DNA of 64,000 nt from the NCBI GenBank assembly GCA_030849965.1, contig JAVDKL010000001.1:806001-870000 (forward strand), in the 5' to 3' direction. The stretch comes from Schauerella fraxinea (lineage in GTDB: Bacteria; Pseudomonadota; Gammaproteobacteria; Burkholderiales; Burkholderiaceae_B). Made by a program: the position numbers and the translations under genes. Under the pieces are notes generated by a model, which was not told the DNA's origin, did not search any database, and was given only the letters and a program-made list of their open reading frames with translations. Below are positions 25,851 through 34,956 of the stretch, one piece after another (position 1 is the first letter of the stretch; every line of letters begins with the position of its first letter).

Positions 25851-26144
25851 AGAGGGTTCCCTGGAATGATGGGCGCGGTGCGATACGAGCCGGTGCGGTC
25901 ACGGCGTATGGCAGCGCTGGAAGTACTGAGCCGCCGGGCGCAAGCAGCGTTCCCATCTTCCTGTCCTTGCCTCGGCTTGCTCCGGATCAGGGTCGCCGTT
26001 TCAGTCGGAAACATTGCGGTTCGTAGGTACGCGATCCAAGCCGCCGATGCGCAGGTATGCTTTCGCAATCGTCAACCCGCAGCGTGCCGCCTCATGTCAT
26101 CGACCCCCCAAATTTCCGTCACATCGTCAACGCATCCGACATCA

Positions 26145-27143
26145 ATGAAAGGCGTCCTCAGCCGTGGTGTTGCCGCGCTCGCCTTGAGTTTGGCGGCACT
26201 GTCTGCGCACGCGGCGCAGGCCCCGACCTGCGAAGTCGATCGGCCTATCAAGTTCAGCGGTCTGAATTGGGAATCGAATCTGTTGATGGCCGGGATCGAG
26301 CGCTTCATCCTGGAAAAAGGATACGGTTGCAAAACGCAGGTCGAGCAAGGCGAAACCCTGGCCATGCTCGCCGCCTTGCAACGCGGCGACGTCGATATCA
26401 CGCCCGAGGTGTGGCCGGGCCAGATCGAAGGCGCATGGGAAAAAGCCACAGGGTCCGGCAAGGTGATCGGCGTGGGTCACGTGTTCGACGCTGGCGAAGG
26501 CTGGTATATCCCGCGCTACACGGCCGAAAAGTTTCCCGATCTCAAGAAAGCCAGCGACCTGGTGCGCCACAAGGATGCCTTTCGGGATCCCGAGGATCCC
26601 AAACGCGGCCGCATTTTCGGTTGCCCCGCGGGCTGGGCTTGCGGCACGCTGAACGAAAACCTGATGAAGGCGCTCAAGCTCCAAGATGACTTCGTGATGT
26701 TTGCACCCGGCGCTGGCGCCGCGCAAAAGGCGGCCATCGTGTCGGCGTATAAGCGCAAACGCGATGTGGTGTTCTATTACTGGACCCCCACAGCGCTAGT
26801 GGGTGGACTCGATCTGGTCAAGCTGGAACTGCCCCCCTTCGACCAGAAGGCATACACCTGCATGACGGATCCCAAGTGCACGGATCCGGTGGCCACCGAA
26901 TTCAAACCGAACCCCGTAGTGACCGGAATGAATGCGGCATTTGCGCAACAGGCGCCGCAAGTGAAGGCATTTATCGAAAAGGTGAATATGCCGGCACCGG
27001 TGATCGACGACACCTTGGGCTGGCTTGAAAAACAAAGCGCTGAAATCGACGACGCCGTGGCGTACTTTTTCAAGACGCATGGCGATACCTGGAAGGCCTG
27101 GGTGAGTCCGGACGTCGCCGCACGTGTATCGGCCGCACTCTGA
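26145..27143 (+). CDS. Glycine betaine/choline-type ABC substrate-binding protein (OpuAC family)
   Basis: This is a periplasmic binding protein of about 332 residues with a Sec signal (MKGVLSRGVAALALSL, cleavage near AHAAQA). The mature part begins with the OpuAC pattern (IKFSGLNWESNLLMAG) and contains GDVDITPEVWPGQ, typical of betaine/proline-betaine binders of the ProX group. The ATG at 26145 fits the signal peptide. An in-frame ATG at 26094 is an alternative. No permease or ATPase gene adjoins it, so it is an orphan that must use transporter parts encoded elsewhere. Confidence 0.85.
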   Translation: MKGVLSRGVAALALSLAALSAHAAQAPTCEVDRPIKFSGLNWESNLLMAGIERFILEKGYGCKTQVEQGETLAMLAALQRGDVDITPEVWPGQIEGAWEKATGSGKVIGVGHVFDAGEGWYIPRYTAEKFPDLKKASDLVRHKDAFRDPEDPKRGRIFGCPAGWACGTLNENLMKALKLQDDFVMFAPGAGAAQKAAIVSAYKRKRDVVFYYWTPTALVGGLDLVKLELPPFDQKAYTCMTDPKCTDPVATEFKPNPVVTGMNAAFAQQAPQVKAFIEKVNMPAPVIDDTLGWLEKQSAEIDDAVAYFFKTHGDTWKAWVSPDVAARVSAAL

Positions 27144-27288
27144 GTCGCGCAGGCGTCCTGCAAACGGCCGATGTCGACCAATCGCATCGGACGCTTACTT
27201 GTAACAGGATGAGGGCCATTTGAGTGCAAACGCTCGCACGCCACATGCAATAATCGCGCCACATTGCGTCGGGTTTGGAGTGTTTTAG

Positions 27289-28575
27289 ATGTTAGGCAAC
27301 GCCCTCAGTGTTTTTGTGACAGTGGTCGTCGCTCTGGCGCCGGCGCTGATCATGACGACACGTAATTACGGCAGCGCGTTCATGTATGGCTTGCTGTTGA
27401 TCGCCCTGATCGGCATGGGCGTCATGCGTTATCGCAAGCTGCCGGTATGGCCCGAATGGCGCGTGTGGCGGCCATTCATGCTGGCCGCCGCCGCAGCGGT
27501 CGCCATTGTTCTGATTGCACAATGGACGCATGGCCGCTGGCATGCCGCCACCTTCGAAAAAACAATGCGCCTAGCCTGTATGGTGCCGATGCTGTGGCTC
27601 TTTTCGCGCCTCAGCCCGGCTATCTTGCGGCACATCCAATGGGGCTTCATCGCCGGGGCCCTGTATTGCACCTACCTGCTGGCGTTCCCGGATGTGACCT
27701 TTACGGCGGTCAACGGACGCCTGCGGCCGGATACCCTGGCATACACCCAGTACAACACCGTGGAGTTCGGTAACCTGGCATTTCTGTACGCCTGCGTGTG
27801 CGTCGTCAGCATGATGTGGACGCTCACGCGCTGGCCCAAGCTGGAGGCGGCGCTCAAGCTATCGGCCGCCGCGCTGGGCTTTTATGGCGTGTATTTGTCG
27901 GAGACGCGCACCAGCTGGTTGGCGTTGCCGGCCGTCTTCATCATCGCGTGCGTCGTCGAACGCCGCATTTCGTGGCGCATCAAGGGCGTGGTGTGCGCGC
28001 TGTTGGTGGCCATCGTCACGGTGATCGGCGTGACGCATCAGCACAACGACCGCATCGGCAAAGCCATCGACGAGGCACAAGAGTGCGTCGACCGCCCCAA
28101 GGCGGAAACGTCGGTGTGCATCCGGTTCCAGCTCTGGCGGGCCGCGCGCGTAATGGTCGAAAAGCATCCCGTATTCGGCGTAGGCGGTGGTCCGGCGTTT
28201 CGCGAAAAGATGAAGATATTGGGCGATCGCGGCGTCATCTCGCCTTTGGTGGCGTCGAACTGGGGCGAGCCCCACAACGATATTCTGCTGGTCGCCGCCA
28301 CCTACGGATTGGTCGGACTTGCCTCCTTCTTGTTGATGGTCTATGGCTTTCCGGCTTGGATTCTCGCGAGCCGGATTCGGGATCTGGACCAGACCAGACG
28401 CGCGTTCTGCGCCCTGGGGCTATGCGTGGTGCTGGGTTTCCTATCGTTTGGCGTGACCGAAACGATGTTCAGATCCATGCGAACGGCGTCCTTCTACGCC
28501 GTCATGGTGAGCTTGTGCCTGGCCATGGCCGTGAGCCATCTTGGCCAAAACGATCGGCGGGTTTATCCAGCATGA
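27289..28575 (+). CDS. waaL: O-antigen ligase family protein
   Basis: This is an inner-membrane protein of 428 residues with about ten to twelve hydrophobic segments and a large periplasmic loop (about residues 230-340) that contains the Wzy_C signatures VYLSETRTSWLALP just before it and GEPHNDILLVAATYG after it. WaaL joins O-antigen to lipid A-core. Some members instead ligate other glycans or polymerise them. GGAG precedes the ATG. The stop overlaps the next gene (ATGA), a lipopolysaccharide-type glycosyltransferase, which supports the assignment. Confidence 0.83.
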   Translation: MLGNALSVFVTVVVALAPALIMTTRNYGSAFMYGLLLIALIGMGVMRYRKLPVWPEWRVWRPFMLAAAAAVAIVLIAQWTHGRWHAATFEKTMRLACMVPMLWLFSRLSPAILRHIQWGFIAGALYCTYLLAFPDVTFTAVNGRLRPDTLAYTQYNTVEFGNLAFLYACVCVVSMMWTLTRWPKLEAALKLSAAALGFYGVYLSETRTSWLALPAVFIIACVVERRISWRIKGVVCALLVAIVTVIGVTHQHNDRIGKAIDEAQECVDRPKAETSVCIRFQLWRAARVMVEKHPVFGVGGGPAFREKMKILGDRGVISPLVASNWGEPHNDILLVAATYGLVGLASFLLMVYGFPAWILASRIRDLDQTRRAFCALGLCVVLGFLSFGVTETMFRSMRTASFYAVMVSLCLAMAVSHLGQNDRRVYPA

Positions 28576-29339
28576 GCGGCACGATCCCCTGCTTCGTCAT
28601 CAATCTGGCGACGGAAACAGCGCGCCGCGAAGCCATGGCCGCGCGGCTTGAGGCTCGCGGACTCACCCCGCGCTGGATCGATGCGGTCGATGGCCGCGGC
28701 GCCGCGCGGGGCGCCGTACTTGCCCGCGCCGATATGGCACGTGCCCGACGGGTATACGGCGAGTTGAGTCCCACCGAAGTCGCCTGCGCCTGCAGCCACC
28801 TCGAGGTGTATCGGCGCATCGTGGCCGAGCACATCTCCCACGCCTTGATTCTCGAAGACGACGTGGAACTGGCCGACGACATCGCCGAACTCTTAGCGAC
28901 CACCGGCGCCGGCAGTCTGGCTGCCCACATTGCCGCCGACCGGCCCGCCATGATTCAACTGACGCACGTCGGTCGCGGCTGGCGTCTGGGCGCGCGGCGC
29001 GTGGGCAAACGCGCGCTGCTGCGTGCCGAGGGCGGCGTATGGCTCACCGGGGGGTACATCGTGACGCTGGCCGCCGCGCAAGCGCTCTGCGCCACACGCG
29101 ATCCAATCTGGACCGCCGCCGACCACTGGGAAGCCATTGCCCAGGACGCCGGGCTACAGCTCCACGCCGTGAGCCCACCTTGCGTGTGGGAAGCAGCCGA
29201 GGCCGCACAGTCGGCCATCTCGGGCGATCGCCGTCGCCGTGCTGCCCCCGTGCGCGCCCTGACGGCCCGCGCCGCAAGGCTATTGCATCGCAGCGTGGTG
29301 CGCCCGCTTCTGACCGTGCGGCTGCCGCGCGTAAAATAA
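28572..29339 (+). CDS. Glycosyltransferase family 25 protein
   Basis: This is a cytoplasmic transferase of 255 residues of the LgtB/LgtA-type GT25 family that adds sugars to the lipopolysaccharide core. Signatures are PCFVINLATETARREAMAA at the N-terminus, ELSPTEVACACSHLEVYR and ALILEDDVELADD with the acidic metal/donor motif. Start at 28572 is fixed by the ATGA overlap with the ligase gene. The C-terminal 35 residues are basic and may sit at the membrane. Confidence 0.88.
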   Translation: MSGTIPCFVINLATETARREAMAARLEARGLTPRWIDAVDGRGAARGAVLARADMARARRVYGELSPTEVACACSHLEVYRRIVAEHISHALILEDDVELADDIAELLATTGAGSLAAHIAADRPAMIQLTHVGRGWRLGARRVGKRALLRAEGGVWLTGGYIVTLAAAQALCATRDPIWTAADHWEAIAQDAGLQLHAVSPPCVWEAAEAAQSAISGDRRRRAAPVRALTARAARLLHRSVVRPLLTVRLPRVK

Positions 29340-29384
29340 CGCCTTTCGCCCAAAACGCGGGTCGCCCCCGCCTTGCCCCACACG

Positions 29385-30215
29385 ATGTCCGCACCTGAAA
29401 TCCGCCCCGGCCAGTCGGTCGAACTGCTCAAAGCGCTTCATATCCTCACGCGCGACGGCAATATGAATCAGGACAGCCGCCGCAAGCTGAAGCAGGTGTA
29501 TCACCTGTTCAACTTCATCGAGCCGCTGCTGAAAGACGTGCACGCTGAACGCGGCCGCGTCACCTTGGCCGATCATGGCGCCGGCAAATCGTATCTGGGG
29601 TTCATTCTGTACGACCTGTTCTTCAAGGCGATCCAGGATACGTCCCACATCTACGGCATCGAAACCCGTGAGGCGCTGGTTACCGCATCGCGCACGCTGG
29701 CCGATAAGCTGGGTTTCGATCGCATGTCGTTTCTCAACCTATCGGTGGCGGATGCCATCGATTCGCCGTCCCTGCCCGATCAGGTCGACGTGGTCACGGC
29801 GCTTCATGCGTGCGACACCGCCACCGACGACGCCATCCATTTCGCGCTGCGCAAGCGGGCGAAATACATCGTTGTCGTGCCGTGCTGCCAGGCCGAGGTG
29901 GCCTCGCATCTGCGCAAGAACAAGGGCAAGATGCTTGGCGGCAACCCGCTCGTCGAGATGTGGCGCCATCCGCTGCATACCCGCGAATTCGGCAGCCAGG
30001 CGACCAATGTGCTGCGCAGCCTGCAGCTCGAGGCGCACGGCTATCAGGTCACCGTGACCGAACTCGTGGGTTGGGAACACTCGATGAAAAACGAGCTCAT
30101 CATCGCGCAAGACAAGCAGTTGCCCCGTGCCCGCCCGGCCGCCCGGTTGGAGGCGATGCTCGATACGCTGGGACTGGAAGACATGCGCGAGCGGTTTTTC
30201 ACCACGCCGGCTTAG
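29385..30215 (+). CDS. SAM-dependent methyltransferase (Methyltransf_32-like)
   Basis: This is a 276-residue class I methyltransferase. The SAM-binding motif I is ADHGAGKSYLGF. DVVTALHACDTATDDAI and VVVPCCQAEV form the later motifs. The PCCQ element is shared with a group of rRNA/tRNA methylase-like proteins, but the substrate is unproven. The preferred start is the ATG at 29385. A TTG four codons upstream is less likely. It follows the glycosyltransferase by 45 bases but has no obvious functional link to it. Confidence 0.8.
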   Translation: MSAPEIRPGQSVELLKALHILTRDGNMNQDSRRKLKQVYHLFNFIEPLLKDVHAERGRVTLADHGAGKSYLGFILYDLFFKAIQDTSHIYGIETREALVTASRTLADKLGFDRMSFLNLSVADAIDSPSLPDQVDVVTALHACDTATDDAIHFALRKRAKYIVVVPCCQAEVASHLRKNKGKMLGGNPLVEMWRHPLHTREFGSQATNVLRSLQLEAHGYQVTVTELVGWEHSMKNELIIAQDKQLPRARPAARLEAMLDTLGLEDMRERFFTTPA

Positions 30216-30339
30216 CGCACGCCACACCGTCTACGTGGGCTGAAGGCGGCGCCGCCGCGCCTCGACAGCGCGTTTACCGCACTTCAGAGCAGTTCGCGAC
30301 GTCCTTCTGACGCTGTTCTCACGCCATTCTCACGCGTTT

Positions 30340-30930
30340 CTAGCGCGGAGCCTGGCCGACGTCCGCGCCATCTTCAGGCGCATTCATCAGATCATGCCAG
30401 CCCGCGTGTCCCAGGGCGCGTAGCCGTGCCTGGTTACGCGTATAGATCGCATCCGGATTGGGAAAGCCGTCCACGGCACGCGTCACACTGTCTTCGCGCA
30501 ACAGATGCAGGATGGGATACGGCGCCCGATTGGTGTAGTTTTCGATGTCGTCCGGGCCGGCGCCCGCAAACTGATAGTCGGGATGGAACGTGGCGATCTG
30601 AAAGACGCCGCGCAATCGCAGGCGCTTGAGCAAGCGTTCGGAAAGCCCCAGCATATCGTTGAACGCCAGAAAATCGTCGAACCCATCCGGCAGGATCAGC
30701 AGTAGCGTATCGATGGCCGCCGGATCGGTGGCCTCCAGCGTATCGAACGCCAGGCTGAGATCCGCGAGCACTGCTTCGGGGTCGGTGGCATGGCTTACGC
30801 GATAGGCGATCTGCCGTTTGACATGTACGCTGCGCGCGAACGGACACAGGTTCAGGCCGATCACCGCTCGCACGAGCCACTGTTCGACCTCGCGCACGAT
30901 GGCGGCGTCGCGAGACGCATCAACCGCCAT
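30340..30930 (-). CDS. DUF1415 family protein
   Basis: This is a 196-residue soluble protein of the DUF1415 family, common in beta- and gammaproteobacteria and of unknown function. Family features seen are EQWLVRAVIGLNLCPFA near the N-terminus, LLILPDGFDDFLAFNDML and FHPDYQFAGAGPDDIENY. Its start overlaps the end of the DUF3999 gene by 11 bases, so they are co-transcribed on the minus strand. Confidence 0.85.
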   Translation of the reverse strand: MAVDASRDAAIVREVEQWLVRAVIGLNLCPFARSVHVKRQIAYRVSHATDPEAVLADLSLAFDTLEATDPAAIDTLLLILPDGFDDFLAFNDMLGLSERLLKRLRLRGVFQIATFHPDYQFAGAGPDDIENYTNRAPYPILHLLREDSVTRAVDGFPNPDAIYTRNQARLRALGHAGWHDLMNAPEDGADVGQAPR

Positions 30931-32497
30931 GACGCCCCTTCCCCGAGCGCTTCGTGGCCGCTTGCTTGGTCGGATCGCGATAAGCGCGGCGCGCCTGACG
31001 CCAGACGATCAACACCAGCACCGCATCGACGGCGGCGAGCAACAGCGTAAACCACCACTGATCTGCCAGGCGGAACGGCTGCACGGGCGGCGCGGGCGGC
31101 TTGGGTGGCGGGGCCAGCTTCAAGGTATTCCCGGCATCGCGGCGTCCGGGATAACGCGCCGTGACGGCCGCCGGCAGGGTTTCAATGCCGTCGTAGCCCA
31201 CGATCAAGGTCGACGGCGGCACCGATACATCGCCCATGTCATCAGCACCCCAAGCCATCACATAAGGCGCGATGCCCTGAGCGGTAAAGACCAACGTGCG
31301 CGGGCTGAAGCCGATTTGTACGGTGGGTGGCCGCGACGCATTGGCCGCGCGCGGATCGAGGCTGACGCCAAACGACGGCATCGGACTACCGCCCAGCAAC
31401 ACGTCGGGCGAAACGATTTCGCCAATACTGCTTTCGAGACGGTAAGACACCGCCTGCGCCCGCAGTTGCCACGTCCAGGCGCCTGCGGCGGGCGCGGGCG
31501 CCGCGCCCTGCCCGGTGGCCGCCGACGGCGCTGCCGCCGCCTGCACCAATTGATAGACCAGTACCGGCGACAGCACATCGCTTTGCGGCAAATTCACGCG
31601 CAACCGTTCGATCGGCATGGCAGGTGGCGCTTGAAACGTAAAGCTCTGCCCTTCGGCACCCACCGGCTTTTGCGGCTCGGTCCACAACATGGGACGGGGG
31701 CTGCCGGGGTTGGTGTTCACGCGCACCGTGACGCGCGACAGCTTCGGCGCAGTTGCCGGATCGCTCCAGACAATACGCAGATAACGCGACGTATCGCTCG
31801 AACGGTTGCCCAGCTCCACACGATTCTGCTCCACCGTCATGTCGCCATGGGTGAGCCGCACGATCTGCGCTTCCTGACGCACGACGCGCCAGTCTTCGAG
31901 GTTGTCGCTGGCATCCAGCCGAAAATTGTGCATGCCGGTGCGCGCCTGAAAATCGGCCAGCACCAGCGACTGCAAATCGCCTCGGATGCGACTCAGATCG
32001 AGCACCACCGCGTTTGGATTGCGCGCGGGCGACGCGGCAGCAGATGCCGACGCCCGCAAGCTGCCGTCTTCATTGCGCTCGACCTGGTCGCTCAGGCCGT
32101 TGTTATTGCCGCGGCGGCGATTACCCGTGGCAGTCAACTGCACCGGGAACAGCGGCACGGCAATCTCGGGCGTTTGCGACGTCTCGCCCAGCTTGGGCTG
32201 CACCCAGGCAAACGGCATCGCCACGCCCCGGCTATCGAAGACGCGCACATCCTGCAGTTTCGGATCCCGCGCGGTGTCGTACACCTGCAGCGGAATCTGC
32301 ACGCGGTGCATCTGGCCCGGCTCGTCGCCCTCCAACGGCGCCACCCACGCAAAAGGCGAGGCGATCGGCGCCGGCACCGCGGGCGCATCGGCCCCGATCG
32401 CCGTCGCGACGCCTGCAGCCCAAAGCAGCGGCACCCCAACCATCATTCGCGCGGCGCGGCACAACTGCGCGCCCAGCGCTCTAAAACCGATACTCAC
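30920..32497 (-). CDS. DUF3999 family membrane protein
   Basis: This is a 525-residue predicted exported protein anchored at the C-terminus. A GTG start gives a basic N-region and a hydrophobic signal ending at about residue 37 (ATAIGADA). The large middle part is beta-rich (DVRVFDSRGVAMPFAWVQ; ADFQARTGMHNFRLDASDN). One membrane helix (WWFTLLLAAVDAVLVLIVW) near the end is followed by a basic tail. DUF3999 genes usually sit beside a DUF2339 gene, which is not seen here. Function unknown. An ATG about 17 codons downstream is a possible alternative start. Confidence 0.8.
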   Translation of the reverse strand: MSIGFRALGAQLCRAARMMVGVPLLWAAGVATAIGADAPAVPAPIASPFAWVAPLEGDEPGQMHRVQIPLQVYDTARDPKLQDVRVFDSRGVAMPFAWVQPKLGETSQTPEIAVPLFPVQLTATGNRRRGNNNGLSDQVERNEDGSLRASASAAASPARNPNAVVLDLSRIRGDLQSLVLADFQARTGMHNFRLDASDNLEDWRVVRQEAQIVRLTHGDMTVEQNRVELGNRSSDTSRYLRIVWSDPATAPKLSRVTVRVNTNPGSPRPMLWTEPQKPVGAEGQSFTFQAPPAMPIERLRVNLPQSDVLSPVLVYQLVQAAAAPSAATGQGAAPAPAAGAWTWQLRAQAVSYRLESSIGEIVSPDVLLGGSPMPSFGVSLDPRAANASRPPTVQIGFSPRTLVFTAQGIAPYVMAWGADDMGDVSVPPSTLIVGYDGIETLPAAVTARYPGRRDAGNTLKLAPPPKPPAPPVQPFRLADQWWFTLLLAAVDAVLVLIVWRQARRAYRDPTKQAATKRSGKGRHGG

Positions 32498-32646
32498 TCA
32501 ACCCCCGTCCATACCCGCCTTGGGCAAGATGCTCTAAAAGCGTCACGCAATCTAGCATAAGTTGGCGCACGCCAAGCCAGGCTTTGCGCTACAGCGAGTT
32601 GTCAGCTTTTTTCCGGCTCATTTTCATCTGTGACGCCCGGCGGCGT

Positions 32647-33279
32647 TCAGGCTGGTGCGAGCGGGCGCTTGCGCCACACGCTGGCCAGCCACGGCTGCTG
32701 CTCGCGGGGCATGCCTTCGGGACGGTAATAGTGGTGGATTTCATCGAAGCCTGCGGCATGCAGATACCGCCGCCACTGTTCAAGATCGTGAAACACGCAA
32801 TATCGCTCGCCCTGCCAACCGGCCCGGTTGTCGCCCCGCGGATTGGAGCTGAACAGCACACCGCCCGCGTCCAAGGTGCTGTGCAATGCGCTCAATACCC
32901 CCGGCAGATGGTCGATAGGCACATGAAAAAGTGAGGCATTGGCAAACACGCCGTCGAAACGCGCAGGAGGCAAATCGAGCGCGAGAAAATCCTGATGCCA
33001 GACGTCACAGCCCGATGCAGTGCGTGCCATATCGACAAACGGCGCCGAGCCGTCCAGGCCGACGGCCAGCGCGCCACGCTGCGTTAGCGCGACCAGATCG
33101 CGGCCCGGTCCGCAGCCCAGATCGAGGATGCGGGGATGCGCGATGGGTATGGCGCTCAGCAATGCGTCGAGATTTTGATTGACGTCGTGATCGGCGGTGC
33201 CGGAACGAAAGGCGTCCGCATCGCGCGCGTAATGCGCCAAGGTGCGGATGTTGGTTTGCGAGGTATCGTCGTCGATCAC
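32647..33279 (-). CDS. Class I SAM-dependent methyltransferase
   Basis: This is a 210-residue small-molecule type methyltransferase with the complete fold: motif I ILDLGCGPGRDLVAL, acidic motif II (AVGLDGSAPFVDMA), motif IV FDGVFANASLFHVP and the late segment LHSTLDAGGVLFSSNPRG. No substrate-specific domain can be recognised. It is a single gene on the minus strand, about 150 bases from the DUF3999 gene. Confidence 0.88.
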   Translation of the reverse strand: MIDDDTSQTNIRTLAHYARDADAFRSGTADHDVNQNLDALLSAIPIAHPRILDLGCGPGRDLVALTQRGALAVGLDGSAPFVDMARTASGCDVWHQDFLALDLPPARFDGVFANASLFHVPIDHLPGVLSALHSTLDAGGVLFSSNPRGDNRAGWQGERYCVFHDLEQWRRYLHAAGFDEIHHYYRPEGMPREQQPWLASVWRKRPLAPA

Positions 33280-33302
33280 GGCTGCCCTGATGTGCTGTCG
33301 CC

Positions 33303-33332
33303 CAAAAACAATCCGCCCCAGATGGGGCGGAT
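33303..33332 (-). terminator. Intrinsic terminator for the small membrane peptide gene
   Basis: A perfect 9-bp stem ATCCGCCCC/GGGGCGGAT (33311-33319 and 33324-33332) with a 4-nt loop. Read on the minus strand it is followed by TTGTTTTTG. It sits about 55 bases after the small gene's stop. Confidence 0.8.
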
Positions 33333-33385
33333 GCGAGCGACCAGTATAGGTCAGCCGGTGTTGCGTGCGCGCGGCACGCGCAGGA

Positions 33386-33457
33386 TCAGAAGATCAAATA
33401 AAGCAGAATGATGATGGGGATCGGAATACCGATGAGCCAGAGCAGGATGCCTTTCAT
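33386..33457 (-). CDS. 23-residue hydrophobic membrane peptide
   Basis: This is a tiny gene encoding 23 residues that start with MKG and are then almost wholly hydrophobic (LLWLIGIPIPIIILL), enough for one membrane helix. Support comes from a strong ribosome site (GGAG about eight bases before the ATG), a typical ATG/TGA pair and the intrinsic terminator just downstream on the same strand. Very similar peptides with the IGIPIPIIILLY core are, as I recall, annotated in other proteobacteria as hypothetical proteins. The role is unknown. Membrane stress or partner binding is only a guess. Confidence 0.75.
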   Translation of the reverse strand: MKGILLWLIGIPIPIIILLYLIF

Positions 33458-33545
33458 GTATGTTTCTCCTCAATACAACTTGTTTTTCCTTCAGCACGAT
33501 CCATGCCTGGACGTGATGCACGCCGACGTTGGAGCGGTTCAATAG

Positions 33546-34319
33546 ATGTGTCTTGCCACGATGTACGTTCATACCGCGCCCGGGCTCGCTCTGCTCGTTG
33601 CGGCAAACCGGGACGAATTTCAAGACCGGCCTACTCGCGCACTGGCCGAATGGCCCGATGCACCAGGCGTCTTCGCAGGGCGCGATGCGGTGGCGGGCGG
33701 CACGTGGATGGGCGCCACCCGATCCGGACGCTTTGCCCTCGTCACCAACTATCGCGAACCGGGCGTGCCTGTCCTGCCCGACGCCCCTTCACGCGGCGCG
33801 TTGGTCGGCCGGTTTCTGCAGGGCACCGAGACGCCCGAAGGCTACATGGGGCAGTTGACCGCGAACATGCATCGCTACGCCGGATTCAACCTGGTGGTGG
33901 GCGACGCCAATGCCGTCTGGTACGTCAGCAACCGCGGGCCTGCGCCGCGCCGCTTGCCGCCCGGGCGCTACGTGCTCTCCAACCATCTGCTCGACAGCCC
34001 TTGGCCTAAAAGCCTGGCCACCCAGGCCCGGATCGACACCGTATTGGCCGAGGCCGGGCCGCTGGACGACAGCGCGCTTTTTTCCGCTCTGCGCAATCGC
34101 GACGTGGCCCATGACGACGCGTTGCCACATACCGGATTGAGCCTGGAACGCGAACGGCTGCTCAGCAGCGCTTTCATCATCAGCCCGACCTATGGCACGC
34201 GAGCATCCACCGTGTACGCCTTGGCCAACGATGGCCATGCCCGTTATATCGAACGCCGCTATGACGCCGATGGCGAGGCGATCGGCGAGCACATTGAAAC
34301 GTGGCAGGTCCAGGATTGA
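33546..34319 (+). CDS. NRDE (TANGO2-like) family protein
   Basis: This is a 257-residue cytoplasmic protein of the NRDE/TANGO2 family. It starts Met-Cys as family members do, and LLVAANRDEFQDRPT contains the defining Asn-Arg-Asp-Glu motif. GTWMGATRSGRFALVTNYR is also conserved. The N-terminal cysteine suggests an Ntn-hydrolase-like fold. Eukaryotic TANGO2 has been linked to heme handling, but the bacterial role is not settled. It is a single gene on the plus strand. Confidence 0.88.
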   Translation: MCLATMYVHTAPGLALLVAANRDEFQDRPTRALAEWPDAPGVFAGRDAVAGGTWMGATRSGRFALVTNYREPGVPVLPDAPSRGALVGRFLQGTETPEGYMGQLTANMHRYAGFNLVVGDANAVWYVSNRGPAPRRLPPGRYVLSNHLLDSPWPKSLATQARIDTVLAEAGPLDDSALFSALRNRDVAHDDALPHTGLSLERERLLSSAFIISPTYGTRASTVYALANDGHARYIERRYDADGEAIGEHIETWQVQD

Positions 34320-34421
34320 AAGGACTCGTCACCATTCCGCGAGAAGCCGCAACAGGTCTACGCACCTGATTTACATCCCGCTGCCAGAATGGGGACATCG
34401 ATCGGCTTACTCTGGAGTGCA

Positions 34422-34886
34422 ATGATGAAGATGTTGTCCGAAAGCATGACCCATGTGGCGCAACGCACCCGTCTCGCAGGTGGCGTCATGCTGCTGTCTG
34501 CCGCAGCCCTGTTTGCCATGCAGGAAGCGCGTGCCGAATTGCCGCCCGTGCAAACGCAAGGCAGCGTGCAATATGTGATGGGCGGTATCGGTTCCGACGA
34601 ATCGGAGTCGATCAAGCAAGCGATGTCGCAGTATTCGCTTGCGCTTATCTTCGCATCGCCGCGCCAGGGTGGCGACGCCGCCTACATGGCCAACGTGCAG
34701 GTCGGCATCGAAAAGAAAGGCGGCGAAAAGGTATTGGATGTGAAGGCCGACGGCCCCTACCTGCTCGTCAAGCTTGAACCCGGCACGTATACGGTCCGCG
34801 CCGATGCGGATGGCAAGTCGCAAACGCGCGACGTGACCGTCAAGGCAGGCGGCAGCACGCAGATCCGCTTCGACTGGAAAGATTGA
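34422..34886 (+). CDS. Exported protein with carboxypeptidase-regulatory-like (beta-sandwich) domain
   Basis: This is a periplasmic protein of 154 residues. The ATG at 34422 follows GGAG by four bases. The signal region ends near QEARAEL. The mature part has VQYVMGGIGSDESESIKQAM and then a transthyretin-like fold (YLLVKLEPGTYTVRADADGK, VTVKAGGSTQIRFDW), as found in carboxypeptidase-regulatory-like domains that bind or present ligands. No enzymatic motif is visible. It is a single gene, function unknown. An in-frame start at 34389 is possible but lacks a ribosome site. Confidence 0.75.
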   Translation: MMKMLSESMTHVAQRTRLAGGVMLLSAAALFAMQEARAELPPVQTQGSVQYVMGGIGSDESESIKQAMSQYSLALIFASPRQGGDAAYMANVQVGIEKKGGEKVLDVKADGPYLLVKLEPGTYTVRADADGKSQTRDVTVKAGGSTQIRFDWKD

Positions 34887-34956
34887 GCGCGACCACAACC
34901 CCCGGCTGCCGGCCGGGGCGGCGATTCCCGAGCGGGCAGGCTAAGCGCCGTAACAT

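Noticed and set aside
25851-26144. Possible riboswitch in the 294-bp gap between paoA and the betaine-type binding protein
   Set aside because: I looked for molybdenum-cofactor-like or other known elements but could not identify a conserved core by eye. An Infernal/Rfam search would decide.
27220-27254. TTGAGT and AATAAT upstream of the O-antigen ligase gene as a promoter
   Set aside because: The spacer is about 23 bases. At most the TGC-AATAAT part could be an extended -10.
27798-28571. Upstream extension of the GT25 glycosyltransferase frame
   Set aside because: It lies wholly inside the O-antigen ligase gene and is not protein-like. The ATGA overlap at 28572 fixes the start.
34900-34918. 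GC hairpin CCCCGGC/GCCGGGG between converging genes as a terminator
   Set aside because: No T-run follows on either strand, so intrinsic termination cannot be claimed.
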